Below are positions 16,697 to 27,756 of a stretch of 64,000 bases of DNA, piece after piece (within the stretch, counting starts at the first letter, position 1; each line of letters opens with the position of its first letter). The stretch is from Deltaproteobacteria bacterium IMCC39146 (GTDB lineage Bacteria > Desulfobacterota > Desulfuromonadia > Desulfuromonadales > BM103), in the NCBI GenBank assembly GCA_030005635.1, contig JARUHP010000004.1, positions 153,330-217,329 of the forward strand, written 5' to 3'. The translations under genes and the position numbers were made by a program. The notes under the pieces are model-generated. The model was not told the origin of the DNA. It ran no database searches and saw nothing but the letters and a program-made list of their open reading frames with translations.

Positions 16697-18070
16697 ATGC
16701 CAAAGCCAAAGATTCTGATTGTAGATGATGAAGTTTTTTTCCGTCGCCTCTTTACCGAGATCCTCTCGGATGGCGACCTTTACAGTATCGAGTCTGTCGG
16801 CTCCGGTAAAGAAGCTCTCGACTATCTGTCACGGACAAAAGTCGATATCATCCTGACCGACATGGTCATGCCCGAAATTTGCGGTCTGGAATTGATCCGC
16901 CGCACACGCTCTATCGATCCAGCCCCGGATATCATCCTCGCCACTGGCAATGCCACCGTAGAAACCGCAATTCAGGCGCTGAAAGGCGGGGCTCGAGATT
17001 ACCTCCTCAAACCATGCAATCCCGAGCAACTGCGTCATACCGTCAAAATCTGCTTTGAACAACGTCGTCTGATTGCAGAGAACAGCCTGCTGCAGAGCCA
17101 GATCCGTCTTTACCAGAAAGGCCAGCATCTCTCCGGCCTGTTGAATATTGACAATCTCTTCCAAGAATCGCTGAGCACCCTGCTGAATGAAACAGGTCAG
17201 GGTCAAGGCTTGGCCTACCTTGCCACCCAGAGCGGCATCAGCCATTTTGAAGCCAAAGGGTTCGACGAGGACGAGGCAAAAAAACTGGCGGAAAAACTGC
17301 TCGAGAAAACCAGAACCATGGAAGCACCCACCCTCCTGCAGAGGGCAGACGTCCCCGAGCTCGCCGAGAGCGACGCGACCTTGAAGTCTTTCTGGATTTT
17401 CCCTATGACGGCAGAGAACCAGGAACATGGCGCTGTAGTCCTTTGCAACCCGAATGACTCTGACCTTCCGAAACCAGACTCGCAGCAGAATCTGAACTTT
17501 CTCGCCGAACAGGTTTCCCTTGGTTTTCGCAACGCCTGCCAATATCAGGGCGCCCGGGAACTGATTTACACGGATGATCTGACCGGACTGTACAACCACC
17601 GCTACCTGCATATAGCTCTCGAGCAGGAAATCCGCCGTTCAGAACGTTACGGCCTGGAATTTTCACTGGCTTTCATCGACCTTGACCTGTTCAAGAATAT
17701 CAACGACGAGCATGGCCATCTGGTCGGCAGCGGCGTGTTGCGCCAGGTCGGCGAGTTGTTGCGTGAGTGTGTCCGTGATGCCGACATGCTCTTCCGATAC
17801 GGTGGTGATGAATTTACTGCTCTCCTGGTAGAGACTGACAGACGTGGCGCCAAAATCGTTGCAGAACGAATCCGGTCAACCATTGCCGAGTTCGACTTCT
17901 CCACCGGTCTTAACAGCATCAATCGCCTGACGGCAACCGTCGGTCATGCCACCTACCCGATTCACGCAACAGGCCTGGAAGAGATGATCGACCTGGCTGA
18001 CAAAGCGATGTATCTCGGCAAAAATGACCGCAACATAACCCGGAGCGCTTCGGAGGTTGGCAATACATGA
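16697..18070 (+). CDS. response regulator diguanylate cyclase (receiver-GAF-like-GGDEF)
   Basis: Residues 1-120 are a receiver with ILIVDDEVFF, phospho-acceptor Asp in IILTDMVMPE and Lys in LLKPCNP. The middle (about 150-285) looks GAF-like. Residues 300-450 are a GGDEF domain with intact FRYGGDEFTAL. An RDAD tetrapeptide five residues before GGDEF fits the RxxD inhibitory site, so product feedback is expected. It makes c-di-GMP when phosphorylated; no cognate kinase is adjacent. The stop overlaps the ATG of a cyclase remnant (ATGA at 18067), which suggests the two were once a translationally coupled pair. Confidence 0.92.
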   Translation: MPKPKILIVDDEVFFRRLFTEILSDGDLYSIESVGSGKEALDYLSRTKVDIILTDMVMPEICGLELIRRTRSIDPAPDIILATGNATVETAIQALKGGARDYLLKPCNPEQLRHTVKICFEQRRLIAENSLLQSQIRLYQKGQHLSGLLNIDNLFQESLSTLLNETGQGQGLAYLATQSGISHFEAKGFDEDEAKKLAEKLLEKTRTMEAPTLLQRADVPELAESDATLKSFWIFPMTAENQEHGAVVLCNPNDSDLPKPDSQQNLNFLAEQVSLGFRNACQYQGARELIYTDDLTGLYNHRYLHIALEQEIRRSERYGLEFSLAFIDLDLFKNINDEHGHLVGSGVLRQVGELLRECVRDADMLFRYGGDEFTALLVETDRRGAKIVAERIRSTIAEFDFSTGLNSINRLTATVGHATYPIHATGLEEMIDLADKAMYLGKNDRNITRSASEVGNT

Positions 18071-18475
18071 TCTCACCCGCCCTGGCTGCTTTGGCCTTGG
18101 GCGGCTTACCCTTCATCCTCCTGCCCGGTGGCTTCCAGACCGGCGAAGCCAGTCAATCCCAAACGGTTTCCCCAGAGATCATCAAACGCTGCCAACAGAC
18201 CCTGCCAATGGGCATTGTGATTAATACCGGGCCCGTCGTCGCCGGCAACGTCTGTTCATCAACCAAAACGGAATACACGATCGATTGCTGATAAGGTAAA
18301 CATTGCAGCCCGTATGCAGGGCATAGCTCAACCGGGAGGGGTCCTTATTTCCGAGGACACCTGCCGGATCGTTTCCGTAGCAATCCATGCCGCACAACTC
18401 GAACCGATCATATTTAAAGGCAAAAACACCAGGGTCGGGGTTTACCGGGTTGACGGACTGCGTAAGAACAAGTAA
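18067..18475 (+). pseudogene. class III adenylate/guanylate cyclase remnant, frameshifted
   Basis: The first frame starts at the ATG overlapping the GGDEF gene's stop and encodes MGIVINTGPVVAGNV then TKTEYT, the core of a class III nucleotide cyclase domain. It then hits a stop at 18291. A shift near 18275-18285 restores the family sequence: ADKVNIAARMQGIAQPGGV, ISEDTCR and a C-terminal FKGKN..VGVYRV, ending with TAA at 18475. The N-terminal half of the cyclase domain, with its first metal-binding aspartate, is missing. The gene is thus both truncated and frameshifted. A sequencing error could explain the shift but not the truncation. Confidence 0.8.
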
Positions 18476-18523
18476 AAAGCCCTAACTCATGTTTTTTGAG
18501 TGTACGATTAAAAGACCTTATTC

Positions 18524-18612
18524 AACGCAGAGACGCAGAGACGCGGAGGCGCAGAGTAAAATCTTCAGCTAATGTTTTTAATTCTTCCTCTGCACCTCCG
18601 CGTCTCCGCGTT
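18524..18612. repeat. dispersed inverted repeat of ACGCAGAG type, copy 2 (complete)
   Basis: The left arm (18524-18556, repeated ACGCAGAG/GCGGAGGC units) and the right arm (18588-18612, CTCTGCACCTCCGCGTCTCC) are near reverse complements around a 31-bp AT-rich loop. This is the clearest copy of the family. It separates the cyclase remnant from hisS and would fold as a long hairpin in RNA. Confidence 0.85.
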
Positions 18613-18659
18613 AGAATTGATTTTTCAAAACGCTCAACAACTCTGGAGTCTTAAATAAA

Positions 18660-19919
18660 GTGAGTATTACAGGCATTAAGGGCATGAACGACATTCTGCC
18701 CGGCGACGTTGAAACCTGGCAGCATCTCGAAGAGCAGGCCCGCAAGGTTTTCGGCGCCTTCGGTTACCGTGAGATCCGCGTGCCGGTCGTCGAAAAAACC
18801 GACCTCTTCTGTCGCTCGATCGGCGAGACCACCGATATCGTTGAAAAGGAGATGTATACCTTCAGCGACAAAGGCGGCACCTCGATGACCCTGCGCCCGG
18901 AAGGAACGGCTCCTGTGATGCGCTCCTTCATTCAGCACAAGATGTATGCTCAAGATCCGGTCTCGAAACTTTACTATATCGGTCCGATGTTCCGTCACGA
19001 GCGGCCTCAAAAAGGTCGCTACCGTCAATTCCATCAGATCGGGGCAGAAGTCATCGGTGTCGATGATCCCAAGATCGACGCCCAGGTGCTGGCCATGCTC
19101 AGCCACTACTTTCAGACCACGAAAATTCCCGACGTGGTCCTGCAGATCAATTCCCTTGGCTGCCCGGAATGCCGACCAAGCTACCGTGAGACACTGATCA
19201 GCTTCCTGGAGCAGCACATCGCATCACTCTGCGCCGACTGCCAGCGACGCTACACCACGAACCCGCTGCGCGTCCTTGACTGCAAGGTGCCCGGGTGCAA
19301 GGAAGCAACGGTTGACGCACCGGCCATGCTTAAGAACCTCTGCATTGGTTGCGAAACCCACTTCGGCCAGGTTAAAGAGCACCTCGAGGCCCTGTCAGTA
19401 AGCTACACGGTGAACCCACGCATGGTACGCGGTCTCGACTACTACACTAAAACCACCTTTGAGATGGTGACTGGCAGTCTCGGCTCACAGAATGCAGTTG
19501 CCGCCGGCGGCCGTTACAATGGTTTGATCAAAGACCTGGGCGGTCCAGATCTGCCGGGCATCGGCTTCGCCATCGGTCTGGAACGGCTGGCCCTGATGCT
19601 TGGTGAACAAAGCATCGAACCGCCCCGTCCTGAGCTCTTTATTGCAACCTTGGGTGAGACGGCGACCAAGGCCGGCTTTACCATGCTGACCCGCCTACAG
19701 CGTGAAGGCGTACTGGTTGAGATGGAATATACCGGTAAGAGCCTGAAAGCCCAGCTACGCCGCGCCGACAAGATGAAAACCCGCCGGGTCCTCATCCTCG
19801 GAGGAGACGAACTCGAACGTGGTGTTGCGCAGCTGCGCAACATGGATCAAAGCAGCCAGGAAGAGGTTGATCTGGACGGGCTGGAGGGTCGCCTGCTCAG
19901 AGAAATTCATGACGCTTGA
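18660..19919 (+). CDS. hisS: histidine--tRNA ligase
   Basis: The 419-residue class II synthetase starts at GTG 18660 with IKGMNDILP, the usual N-terminus. Motif 2 is YYIGPMFRHERPQKGRYRQF. The histidine-specific segments GLDYYTKTTFE and GGRYNGL (motif 3 region) are present, as is the C-terminal anticodon-binding domain from about 325. It charges tRNA-His in the cytoplasm. aspS follows 97 bp later on the same strand, a common pairing in this lineage. Confidence 0.97.
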   Translation: MSITGIKGMNDILPGDVETWQHLEEQARKVFGAFGYREIRVPVVEKTDLFCRSIGETTDIVEKEMYTFSDKGGTSMTLRPEGTAPVMRSFIQHKMYAQDPVSKLYYIGPMFRHERPQKGRYRQFHQIGAEVIGVDDPKIDAQVLAMLSHYFQTTKIPDVVLQINSLGCPECRPSYRETLISFLEQHIASLCADCQRRYTTNPLRVLDCKVPGCKEATVDAPAMLKNLCIGCETHFGQVKEHLEALSVSYTVNPRMVRGLDYYTKTTFEMVTGSLGSQNAVAAGGRYNGLIKDLGGPDLPGIGFAIGLERLALMLGEQSIEPPRPELFIATLGETATKAGFTMLTRLQREGVLVEMEYTGKSLKAQLRRADKMKTRRVLILGGDELERGVAQLRNMDQSSQEEVDLDGLEGRLLREIHDA

Positions 19920-20016
19920 CGCTCTATGCGAGCATCGATATAATGCTCGCTTGCCTGCATCTGTAGGTTCAGGCGCGGCACAAGAAATACCACATTCATT
20001 TTAAGGAGTTAGCCCC

Positions 20017-21819
20017 TTGAGCGATATACTCGGAGACTGGAAAAGAACTCATTACTGCGGCGAATTGCGCAAAGAAGATATTGGCAAAGAAGTCTGCATA
20101 ATGGGTTGGGTTCACCGTCGGCGTGACCATGGCGGTCTGATCTTTATCGACCTTCGTGACCGTACCGGCATCGGCCAACTGGCCCTCGACCCCGATCGTG
20201 ATCCAGAAGCTCACGCCAAGGCAGAAGCGGTTCGCAACGAGTTTGTCATTGCCGCTATCGGCAAAGTCTCTCCGCGTCCAGAAGGAACCGTCAATCCGAA
20301 GATGGCAACCGGTGAAGTTGAAGTTGAGATCAGCGAGATCCGCATTCTCAACCCGGCCAAGACACCGCCCTTTATGCTTGACGAGTTCTCCGAAGTCGCC
20401 GAAAACCTGCGCCTCAAGTATCGTTATCTCGACCTTCGCCGTGTAGGTATCCAGCAGAACCTGATCATGCGCCACAAAGTGGCTCAGACGGTTCGCAACT
20501 ACCTGACCGAGAATGACTTCCTGGAAATCGAAACACCGATGCTAACCAAGAGTACTCCTGAAGGTGCCCGTGACTATCTGGTACCGAGTCGCGTTAACCT
20601 CGGCAGCTTCTATGCTCTTCCCCAGTCTCCGCAGATTTTCAAGCAGCTGCTTATGGTCTCCGGTTTCGATCGTTATTTCCAGATCGTCAGGTGCTTCCGC
20701 GATGAGGACCTTCGTGCTGACCGGCAACCTGAGTTCACCCAGATTGACTGCGAGCTTTCCTTTGTTGACCGTGACGACATCATGTCGATCATGGAAGGCA
20801 TGATTAAGAAGGTCTTCAAGAAAACCATCGACGCAGAGATCACCGTGCCTGTGCCTCGCATGACCTACGCAGAAGCACTCGAGCGTTACGGTGTTGATAA
20901 CCCTGATCTGCGCTTTGACATGGAACTGATCAACATTACAGAGCTTGTCAAGGGTTGTGGTTTCAAGGTCTTTGCCAGCGTCGCGGAGAGTGGTGGGCTG
21001 GTCAAGGCCATCAACGCCAAGGGCTGCGCAACCTTCTCACGCAGAGAGCTCGACGATCTGACCGACTTCGTCGCCATCTATGGCGCGAAAGGAATGGCCT
21101 GGGTCAAGATTCAGGAGGACGGCACCTGGCAATCACCGATCGCCAAGTTCTTTACCGAACAGGAATTGGCCGACATCGGTGCCGCACTCGACGCTCAACC
21201 GGGGGACCTGCTCCTCTTCGGTGCAGACACTCCCGCAATCACCAATGAAGCTCTTGGCCGCCTGCGTGGCCATCTCGGCAGCAAGCTGGAGCTGGCAGCC
21301 CCGAACGACTACAAATTTGTCTGGATCACAGACTTTCCCTTGCTCGAATGGGACGCTGAAGCCCGCCGTCATGTCGCAGTTCATCATCCCTTCACGGCGC
21401 CTATGGATGAAGACATTCCTCTCCTGGAAACGGAGCCCGGCAAAGTGCGCGCCAAAGCTTACGATCTGGTCCTGAACGGCTCAGAGATCGGCGGTGGCAG
21501 CATCCGTATTCATAACCAAGACGTGCAGAGCCAGATGTTCAGGCTGCTCGGCATCGGAGAGGAAGAAGCCCGTGAAAAGTTTGGCTTCCTGCTCGACGCC
21601 CTTGAATTTGGCGCACCACCTCATGGCGGCATCGCCTTCGGCCTGGACCGGGTCATGATGATTCTTACCGGTGCCAGTTCGATTCGTGACGTCATCGCTT
21701 TCCCGAAGACCCAGAAGGCAACGTGTCTGATGTCAGAGGCTCCTGGAGCAGTCGACGAAAAGCAACTGCGTGAGCTCGGTATCCGCCTGGCGGCAAGCCC
21801 TCAACAGAAGTCGTCATAA
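20017..21819 (+). CDS. aspS: aspartate--tRNA ligase
   Basis: The 600-residue protein has the bacterial AspRS layout: N-terminal OB-fold anticodon domain ([19 protein letters not shown]), catalytic class II domain (motif 2 [19 protein letters not shown]), a GAD insertion domain (about 280-430) and motif 3 ([13 protein letters not shown]). The start is TTG at 20017, with AAGGAG 8 nt before it. Whether it also charges tRNA-Asn cannot be decided here. It belongs to the hisS-aspS-lipoprotein run. Confidence 0.97.
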   Translation: MSDILGDWKRTHYCGELRKEDIGKEVCIMGWVHRRRDHGGLIFIDLRDRTGIGQLALDPDRDPEAHAKAEAVRNEFVIAAIGKVSPRPEGTVNPKMATGEVEVEISEIRILNPAKTPPFMLDEFSEVAENLRLKYRYLDLRRVGIQQNLIMRHKVAQTVRNYLTENDFLEIETPMLTKSTPEGARDYLVPSRVNLGSFYALPQSPQIFKQLLMVSGFDRYFQIVRCFRDEDLRADRQPEFTQIDCELSFVDRDDIMSIMEGMIKKVFKKTIDAEITVPVPRMTYAEALERYGVDNPDLRFDMELINITELVKGCGFKVFASVAESGGLVKAINAKGCATFSRRELDDLTDFVAIYGAKGMAWVKIQEDGTWQSPIAKFFTEQELADIGAALDAQPGDLLLFGADTPAITNEALGRLRGHLGSKLELAAPNDYKFVWITDFPLLEWDAEARRHVAVHHPFTAPMDEDIPLLETEPGKVRAKAYDLVLNGSEIGGGSIRIHNQDVQSQMFRLLGIGEEEAREKFGFLLDALEFGAPPHGGIAFGLDRVMMILTGASSIRDVIAFPKTQKATCLMSEAPGAVDEKQLRELGIRLAASPQQKSS

Positions 21820-21851
21820 ACCAGTGACCCTTGAATTGGAATAAACGCGTT

Positions 21852-22544
21852 ATGTTGCGTTGCCTGTTTTTTATAATAACCGCGCTCCTTCTGAGCTCGT
21901 GCGCCAAGCCTCCCCTGCAGGAGTTGGATGCTGCTGAGTATATGGTAGGGAGGGCCTACGCCATGCAGGCGCCTGAATTTGCTCCCTCTGAATACCAGTC
22001 GGCCAAAACCGCCCTTAATGATGCGCGCGCTGCAATGCAGGACTCTGACTACGGCGACGCGCGTGACTCTCTGGATTTTTCCTTGCAGCACGCTCGTCGT
22101 GCAGTTATTCTTGCCGAAGAGGCTCAGACCAGACGCCTGAAAGAAGAAAAAGAACAGGCCAGAATCGAAGAAGAAGCGCGCCAGAAAGCCCTTGAGGAGC
22201 AGAAGCAAAAGGCATCAGTAACAGAGAAGAAGAAACCAACCCCTCAGCCCAAAAAGGTCGTTAAAACAAAACCGAAAGTCGTACCGGCAACGGATTACGC
22301 CGTAGGTGACGGCGAAAACCTCTGGACGATCTCTGCGAAACCTGAGGTCTACGGTGAGGGGTTATTATGGCCGCTGCTTTACCAGGCCAATCGCGACCAG
22401 ATCAAAGACCCACGCCAGATCTTCCCCGGACAGTCACTCAATATTCGTCGTGACATGACTGAAGCTGACCTTGAAGACGCTCGTCAGAGAGCCCGCGAAT
22501 CTGACATTTTTCCTGTCCCTCCAAGCACCGAAACCAAGCAGTAA
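21852..22544 (+). CDS. lipoprotein with coiled-coil/DUF4398-like region and C-terminal LysM domain
   Basis: The ATG at 21852 gives a short signal peptide with lipobox LLLSSC. Residues 20-90 are helical with regularly spaced alanines (AKTALNDARAAMQ), like DUF4398 lipoproteins. A highly charged K/E-rich linker follows to about 145. The C-terminal 75 residues are a LysM-type module (YAVGDGENLWTIS ... IFPGQSLNI) that would bind peptidoglycan. It probably tethers the outer membrane to the wall; this is inferred from the domains. It sits 32 bp after aspS. Confidence 0.82.
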   Translation: MLRCLFFIITALLLSSCAKPPLQELDAAEYMVGRAYAMQAPEFAPSEYQSAKTALNDARAAMQDSDYGDARDSLDFSLQHARRAVILAEEAQTRRLKEEKEQARIEEEARQKALEEQKQKASVTEKKKPTPQPKKVVKTKPKVVPATDYAVGDGENLWTISAKPEVYGEGLLWPLLYQANRDQIKDPRQIFPGQSLNIRRDMTEADLEDARQRARESDIFPVPPSTETKQ

Positions 22545-22772
22545 AAAACCGTTTCCATCCCCCCGTAATGACAAGCCACTGAGATTGCTCAAGTATCACC
22601 GGTAAAACTTCTACAGAAAGAGAGCAATCAGACCGCTCAGATCCTTAATTGACGGGCACTTCACCTCTATTAACCCTCTCCGCACAAAAGCTCATTAAAA
22701 CACTTATAAATTCGTTACCTTTTGATTAAAATCACCCCTTGCTTTACTCCCTGAATCGACCTTACTTTTTCC

Positions 22773-22800
22773 TTGACAGTGATAAAGCCGTTTGTATACT
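22773..22800 (+). promoter_or_regulatory. sigma-70 promoter of icd
   Basis: TTGACA at 22773-22778, a 16-nt spacer, and TATACT at 22795-22800. Both boxes are close to consensus. The -10 box lies inside the palindromic operator. Confidence 0.75.
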
Positions 22801-22807
22801 GTATACA
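22793..22807 (+). promoter_or_regulatory. GTATAC palindromic operator upstream of icd (perfect copy)
   Basis: TGTATACTGTATACA is a perfect 7-1-7 palindrome centred at 22800, 96 bp before the icd start. It covers the -10 box. Related sites stand before acnB (13/15 match) and korD (13/15 match). Confidence 0.85.
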
Positions 22808-22895
22808 CCTTTCCGCAAGCCCTTTCTTGCGCATTTTTTATTTGTAGATTCTGCCTCTGGCAATTCTGTATAAAAACTTTACTTAGGAGAGAGAC

Positions 22896-25118
22896 ATGGC
22901 AAAGATCATCTGGTCAGAAATTGACGAAGCACCCGCGTTGGCTACCTACGCATTCCTTCCGATTGTACAAGCATTCTGCAAGGGAACGGGCGTTGATGTT
23001 GAGACAAAGGACATTTCCTTATCCGGTCGCGTAATTGCAAACTTCCCCGAAAACTTGACTGAAGAGCAGAAGGTTGCCGACTATCTGTCGGAGCTCGGCG
23101 AGCTGGTTCTGAAGCCGGAAGCCAACGTTATCAAGCTTCCTAACATCAGCGCTTCGATTCCTCAGCTGCAAGACTGCATCAAGGAGCTTCAGGAAAAAGG
23201 CTACGATATCCCGAGCTACCCGGAAGAAGCCAACACTCCAGAAGAAAAAGAGCTGCAGGCCCGCTTTTCCAAATGTCTCGGCTCCGCAGTAAACCCGGTT
23301 CTGCGTGAAGGCAACTCTGATCGTCGCGCTGCTGCTTCGGTCAAGAGGTTCGCACAGAAGAACCCGCACCGCATGATGCAGGACTGGCCAGCTCCTGGCA
23401 CCTCCAAGTGCCGCGTCGCTCACATGGACGGCGGCGATTTCTACGAGACCGAGCAATCGGTGACCATGGATGCAGCTGACACCGTCAAGATTCAGTTCGT
23501 TGACGAAGCTGGCACTGTAACCGAGATGAAAGAAGTCGCTCTCCAGGCTGGCGAAGTTTTTGACAGCTCGGTCATGAAAGTGGCTCAACTGCAAGAGTTC
23601 TACGCCAAGACGGCACAAGAGGCCAAAGAAAAGGGCGTACTGCTCTCCTTACACCTCAAAGCCACCATGATGAAGATCTCCGATCCGATCATGTTCGGTC
23701 ACTGTGTCAAAGTTTACTTCAAGGCTGCTCTCGACAAGCACGCAGATACCTTGGCTGCGATCGGTGCCAACCCGAATCTGGGTATGGGCGACATCCTCAA
23801 CAAGCTAAACAAGCTTCCGGCTGACAAGAAAGCTGAAATCGAAGCGGACATCAACGCCTGTTACGAAGGTCAGGCTGCTCTGGCGATGGTTGACTCCCGC
23901 AAGAACATTACCAACCTGCACGTTCCTAACGATGTCATCGTTGATGCTTCGATGCCGAACGTTGTTCGTGACGGTGGCCGGATGTGGAACCTGCAGGACG
24001 AGCTTCAGGACACCATCGCCATGGTCCCTGATCGCTGCTACGCCACCATCTACCGCGAGATCTGCGAAGACGCCAACAAGAATGGCCAGTTCAACCCGGC
24101 CACCATGGGCAGCGTCGCCAACGTTGGTCTGATGGCACAGAAAGCTGAAGAGTACGGTTCTCACGACAAGACCTTCGAAGCCCCCTCAAAGGGTAAGTTC
24201 CAGGTTGTTGCTTCTAACGGTACCATTCTGATGGAGCAACCAGTTTCAGCTGACGACATCTATCGTTCCAGCCAAGCTAAAGACGTTCCGATCAGGGACT
24301 GGGTCAAGTTGGCTGTTAACCGCGCCAAGGAATCCGGTGAGCCAGCCATCTTCTGGCTCGACGAGAAGCGTGGCCACGATCAACAGATCATCAAGAAGGT
24401 CAACAAGTACTTGCCTGAGTACGACACCACAGGCTTGGACATTCGCATCATGGCTCCGGTTGACGCGATGAGATTCTCCCTCGAGCGAGTGCGTAAAGGA
24501 CTGAACACAATCTCTGTGACCGGTAATGTTCTGAGAGATTACCTGACCGACCTCTTCCCAATCCTTGAGCTTGGCACCTCAGCTCGTATGCTTTCGATCG
24601 TTCCTTTGATCGAAGGTGGCGGTCTGTTCGAGACTGGCGCTGGCGGCTCTGCTCCAAAGCACGTTGAGCAGTTCCTTAAAGAAGGTCACATCCGTTGGGA
24701 TTCCCTCGGTGAGTTCTGCGCCCTGGTTCCCTCTCTGGAGCAAGCAGCTTCTGCTGACAACAACCCGAAGGCTGCTATCCTGGCCGAGACTCTGGACGTT
24801 GCTATTGGTCAGTACCTTGAAAACCAGAAACTGCCTTCCCGTAAGGTTAAAGAGATCGACAACCGTGGCGGTAGCTTCTATCTGGCTCTTTACTGGGCAC
24901 AGGCTCTCGCCGCTCAGGACAAAGACGCCGAGATGAAGGCACGTTTCGCCAAGGTCGCTGCAGATATCGCAGCAAATGTTGAGAAGATCGACGCTGAGAT
25001 GATTGATTGCCAAGGTTCCCCGGTCGACATTGGTGGTTACTTCCGCCCTGACCCAATCAAAGCAGCTGCAGCAATGCGTCCAAGCGCAACATTAAACGCG
25101 ATTATCGACAACATGTAA
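22896..25118 (+). CDS. icd: NADP-dependent isocitrate dehydrogenase, monomeric type
   Basis: The 740-residue length and sequence fit the monomeric isocitrate dehydrogenase family (about 740 residues), which is unrelated in size to the dimeric Icd. Characteristic segments are the N-terminal [17 protein letters not shown], then EGNSDRRAA and [20 protein letters not shown] and the late [19 protein letters not shown]. It oxidises isocitrate to 2-oxoglutarate with NADP+. An AGGAGAGA ribosome site precedes the ATG. It is followed by mdh after a strong hairpin; promoter and operator lie just upstream. Confidence 0.95.
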   Translation: MAKIIWSEIDEAPALATYAFLPIVQAFCKGTGVDVETKDISLSGRVIANFPENLTEEQKVADYLSELGELVLKPEANVIKLPNISASIPQLQDCIKELQEKGYDIPSYPEEANTPEEKELQARFSKCLGSAVNPVLREGNSDRRAAASVKRFAQKNPHRMMQDWPAPGTSKCRVAHMDGGDFYETEQSVTMDAADTVKIQFVDEAGTVTEMKEVALQAGEVFDSSVMKVAQLQEFYAKTAQEAKEKGVLLSLHLKATMMKISDPIMFGHCVKVYFKAALDKHADTLAAIGANPNLGMGDILNKLNKLPADKKAEIEADINACYEGQAALAMVDSRKNITNLHVPNDVIVDASMPNVVRDGGRMWNLQDELQDTIAMVPDRCYATIYREICEDANKNGQFNPATMGSVANVGLMAQKAEEYGSHDKTFEAPSKGKFQVVASNGTILMEQPVSADDIYRSSQAKDVPIRDWVKLAVNRAKESGEPAIFWLDEKRGHDQQIIKKVNKYLPEYDTTGLDIRIMAPVDAMRFSLERVRKGLNTISVTGNVLRDYLTDLFPILELGTSARMLSIVPLIEGGGLFETGAGGSAPKHVEQFLKEGHIRWDSLGEFCALVPSLEQAASADNNPKAAILAETLDVAIGQYLENQKLPSRKVKEIDNRGGSFYLALYWAQALAAQDKDAEMKARFAKVAADIAANVEKIDAEMIDCQGSPVDIGGYFRPDPIKAAAAMRPSATLNAIIDNM

Positions 25119-25130
25119 TTCAACACGGAT

Positions 25131-25156
25131 GGGACGGAGCCAATTGGCTCCGTCCC
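25131..25156 (+). terminator. perfect hairpin between icd and mdh (attenuator or partial terminator)
   Basis: A 26-bp perfect palindrome runs from GGGACGGAGCC to GGCTCCGTCCC, followed by GATTCTTTATTCT, a broken T-run. It stands 12 bp after the icd stop and about 33 bp before mdh. It may end part of the transcripts or protect the icd mRNA 3' end, giving icd more message than mdh. Confidence 0.7.
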
Positions 25157-25171
25157 GATTCTTTATTCTAA

Positions 25172-26158
<987 letters not shown>

Positions 26159-26185
26159 GTCTTAATAAATTAAAGGCCAAACCCA

Positions 26186-26215
26186 AAGAAGGGCAATGGC
26201 AACATTGCCCTTCTT
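26186..26215 (+). terminator. terminator after mdh
   Basis: A 13-bp perfect stem (AAGAAGGGCAATG pairing with CATTGCCCTTCTT) closes on a GCAA tetraloop. The tail is only moderately T-rich. It lies 27 bp after the mdh stop and separates icd-mdh from the kor operon. Confidence 0.85.
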
Positions 26216-26284
26216 GCTTATTCAAACTGTAATTTAACGAGGTTTTCTGACTATTTTTTAAGTCACGTTAAATATGCGGGAAAA

Positions 26285-26299
26285 AGTATAGTGTATACA
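26285..26299 (+). promoter_or_regulatory. GTATAC palindromic operator upstream of korDABC
   Basis: AGTATAGTGTATACA matches the icd palindrome at 13 of 15 positions; the right half-site is perfect. Its centre is 105 bp before the korD start, nearly the same distance as at acnB. TATAGT inside it could be a -10 box; no good -35 box was identified. Confidence 0.7.
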
Positions 26300-26396
26300 A
26301 AATTTATTGTGGAACGAGATAAGTAAACATGCTATCTTGCGCCGCAAAATTCGCTATTTTTAAGTGAAAAATCAAGAACAAAGGAGACTAAACAGA

Positions 26397-26588
26397 ATGA
26401 GTGGTGCCAGACTCGAAATCATCGAGCGTAACTGCAAAGGTTGCAGTATCTGCGTCGAATTCTGCCCGAAGAATGTCCTGGAAATGGACGTCTTCCTGGT
26501 TACAGTTCCAAGACCGGAAGATTGCATCAAGTGCATGCAGTGTGAGCTGCTTTGCCCGGACTTCGCCATCAAGGTTCATGACGAGTAA
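26397..26588 (+). CDS. korD: 2-oxoglutarate:ferredoxin oxidoreductase, ferredoxin-like delta subunit
   Basis: The 63-residue protein has two [4Fe-4S] motifs, CKGCSICVEFCPK and CIKCMQCELLCPD. It is the small electron-carrying subunit that passes electrons from the thiamine-diphosphate site to free ferredoxin. The ATG at 26397 lies behind AAGGAG. korA, korB and korC follow with short gaps, so they form one operon. Confidence 0.93.
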   Translation: MSGARLEIIERNCKGCSICVEFCPKNVLEMDVFLVTVPRPEDCIKCMQCELLCPDFAIKVHDE

Positions 26589-26621
26589 ACGATTAATTCC
26601 TATTCTTTAAGGAGAGTAAAC

Positions 26622-27755
26622 GTGGCTAAGAAAGTTGCTCTATTACAGGGGAACGAAGCCTGCGCACAAGGTGCTCTATACGCCGGGTGCACATTCTTCG
26701 GTGGTTACCCAATCACCCCCTCGACCGAGGTCGCTGAAGTTCTTTCAGTCGAACTCCCAAAAATCGGCGGAAAATTCATTCAGATGGAAGACGAAATCGC
26801 AGCTATGGCCTCGGTCATTGGTGCGTCCCTAACTGGTGCCAAAGCGATAACCGCAACCTCCGGTCCTGGCGTCTCCCTCAAGCAGGAACTGATCGGCTAT
26901 GCCTGCATTGCCGAAGTTCCTTGCGTCATCATCAACGTTATGCGTGGCGGTCCTTCGACAGGCATGCCGACTGGCCCAGGTCAGTCTGACGTTATGCAGG
27001 CCATGTGGGGAACCCACGGTGACCATGCTGCCATCGCCCTGGTTCCTGATTCTTGTCAGGAGATCTTTTCAGAAACTGTTCGTGCCTTCAACCTGGCTGA
27101 GAAGTACCGCATGCCGGTACAGGTTCTCTACGATGAGATCGTCGGCCACATGCGCGAGCGCATCGAGTTCCCCGAACCGGGTGAGCTTGAAGTCTTTGAT
27201 CGCGAGGCTCCTGGCGTTGGTCCTGAAGACTACAAACCTTACGACTCGACTAAAGGCCAAGTCCCACCACTGGCTGCTTTCGGTTCTGAGTACAAGTACC
27301 ATGTCACAGGCCTGAACAAGGCTGATGACGGCTTCCCGACCACAAAAGCCAGCCTGGTTGACGCTGAAGAGCGCCGTCAGATCGACAAGGTTCTGGACAA
27401 TATCGCCGACATCGAGTCGTACGAAGAGTACCTGACAGAAGATGCCGACGTCGTTATCTGGGCCTACGGCTCTACCTCCCGCTCTGCCCGTTACGCAGTC
27501 AACGAATTGCGTAAAGAAGGTATCAAAGCAGGTCTGTTCCGTCCGATCACTCTCTGGCCTTTCCCGGAGAAACGTACTGCTGAACTGGCAAAGCAAGCTA
27601 AAGCGATCGTCGTTGCTGAAATGAACCTCGGCCAGATGGTTCTCGAAGTTGAGCGCGTTGCCAAAGGGAACTGCGTTGTGGTCCATGAAGGCAGGGTTGA
27701 CGGTGATCCCCTCAATCCAGGTCAGATCATGACCAAGGTCAAGGAGGTACTCTAA
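26622..27755 (+). CDS. korA: 2-oxoglutarate:ferredoxin oxidoreductase, alpha subunit
   Basis: The 377-residue subunit starts at GTG 26622 behind AAGGAGAG. The N-terminal domain has GGYPITPSTEVAE and MEDEIAAMASVIGAS, the pyrimidine-binding part of the ThDP fold; GGPSTGMPTGPGQSD is the substrate-binding loop of 2-oxoacid:acceptor oxidoreductases. The enzyme oxidatively decarboxylates 2-oxoglutarate to succinyl-CoA and reduces ferredoxin. It can also run in reverse, as known for the family. korB starts 1 nt after its stop. Confidence 0.94.
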   Translation: MAKKVALLQGNEACAQGALYAGCTFFGGYPITPSTEVAEVLSVELPKIGGKFIQMEDEIAAMASVIGASLTGAKAITATSGPGVSLKQELIGYACIAEVPCVIINVMRGGPSTGMPTGPGQSDVMQAMWGTHGDHAAIALVPDSCQEIFSETVRAFNLAEKYRMPVQVLYDEIVGHMRERIEFPEPGELEVFDREAPGVGPEDYKPYDSTKGQVPPLAAFGSEYKYHVTGLNKADDGFPTTKASLVDAEERRQIDKVLDNIADIESYEEYLTEDADVVIWAYGSTSRSARYAVNELRKEGIKAGLFRPITLWPFPEKRTAELAKQAKAIVVAEMNLGQMVLEVERVAKGNCVVVHEGRVDGDPLNPGQIMTKVKEVL

Positions 27756-27756
27756 A

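Larger units (their letters stand above)
22545..22895. other. intergenic regulatory region upstream of icd
   Basis: It holds the icd promoter and operator (22773-22807) in its 3' third. An 8-bp inverted pair (GATTGCTC about 22583, GAGCAATC about 22622) lies further upstream and may be a weak terminator for the lipoprotein gene. No coding sequence is seen. Confidence 0.6.

Noticed and set aside
23019..23618. Minus-strand open frame of 199 codons inside icd
   Set aside because: Antisense shadow of a certain gene; no homology features or start signals.
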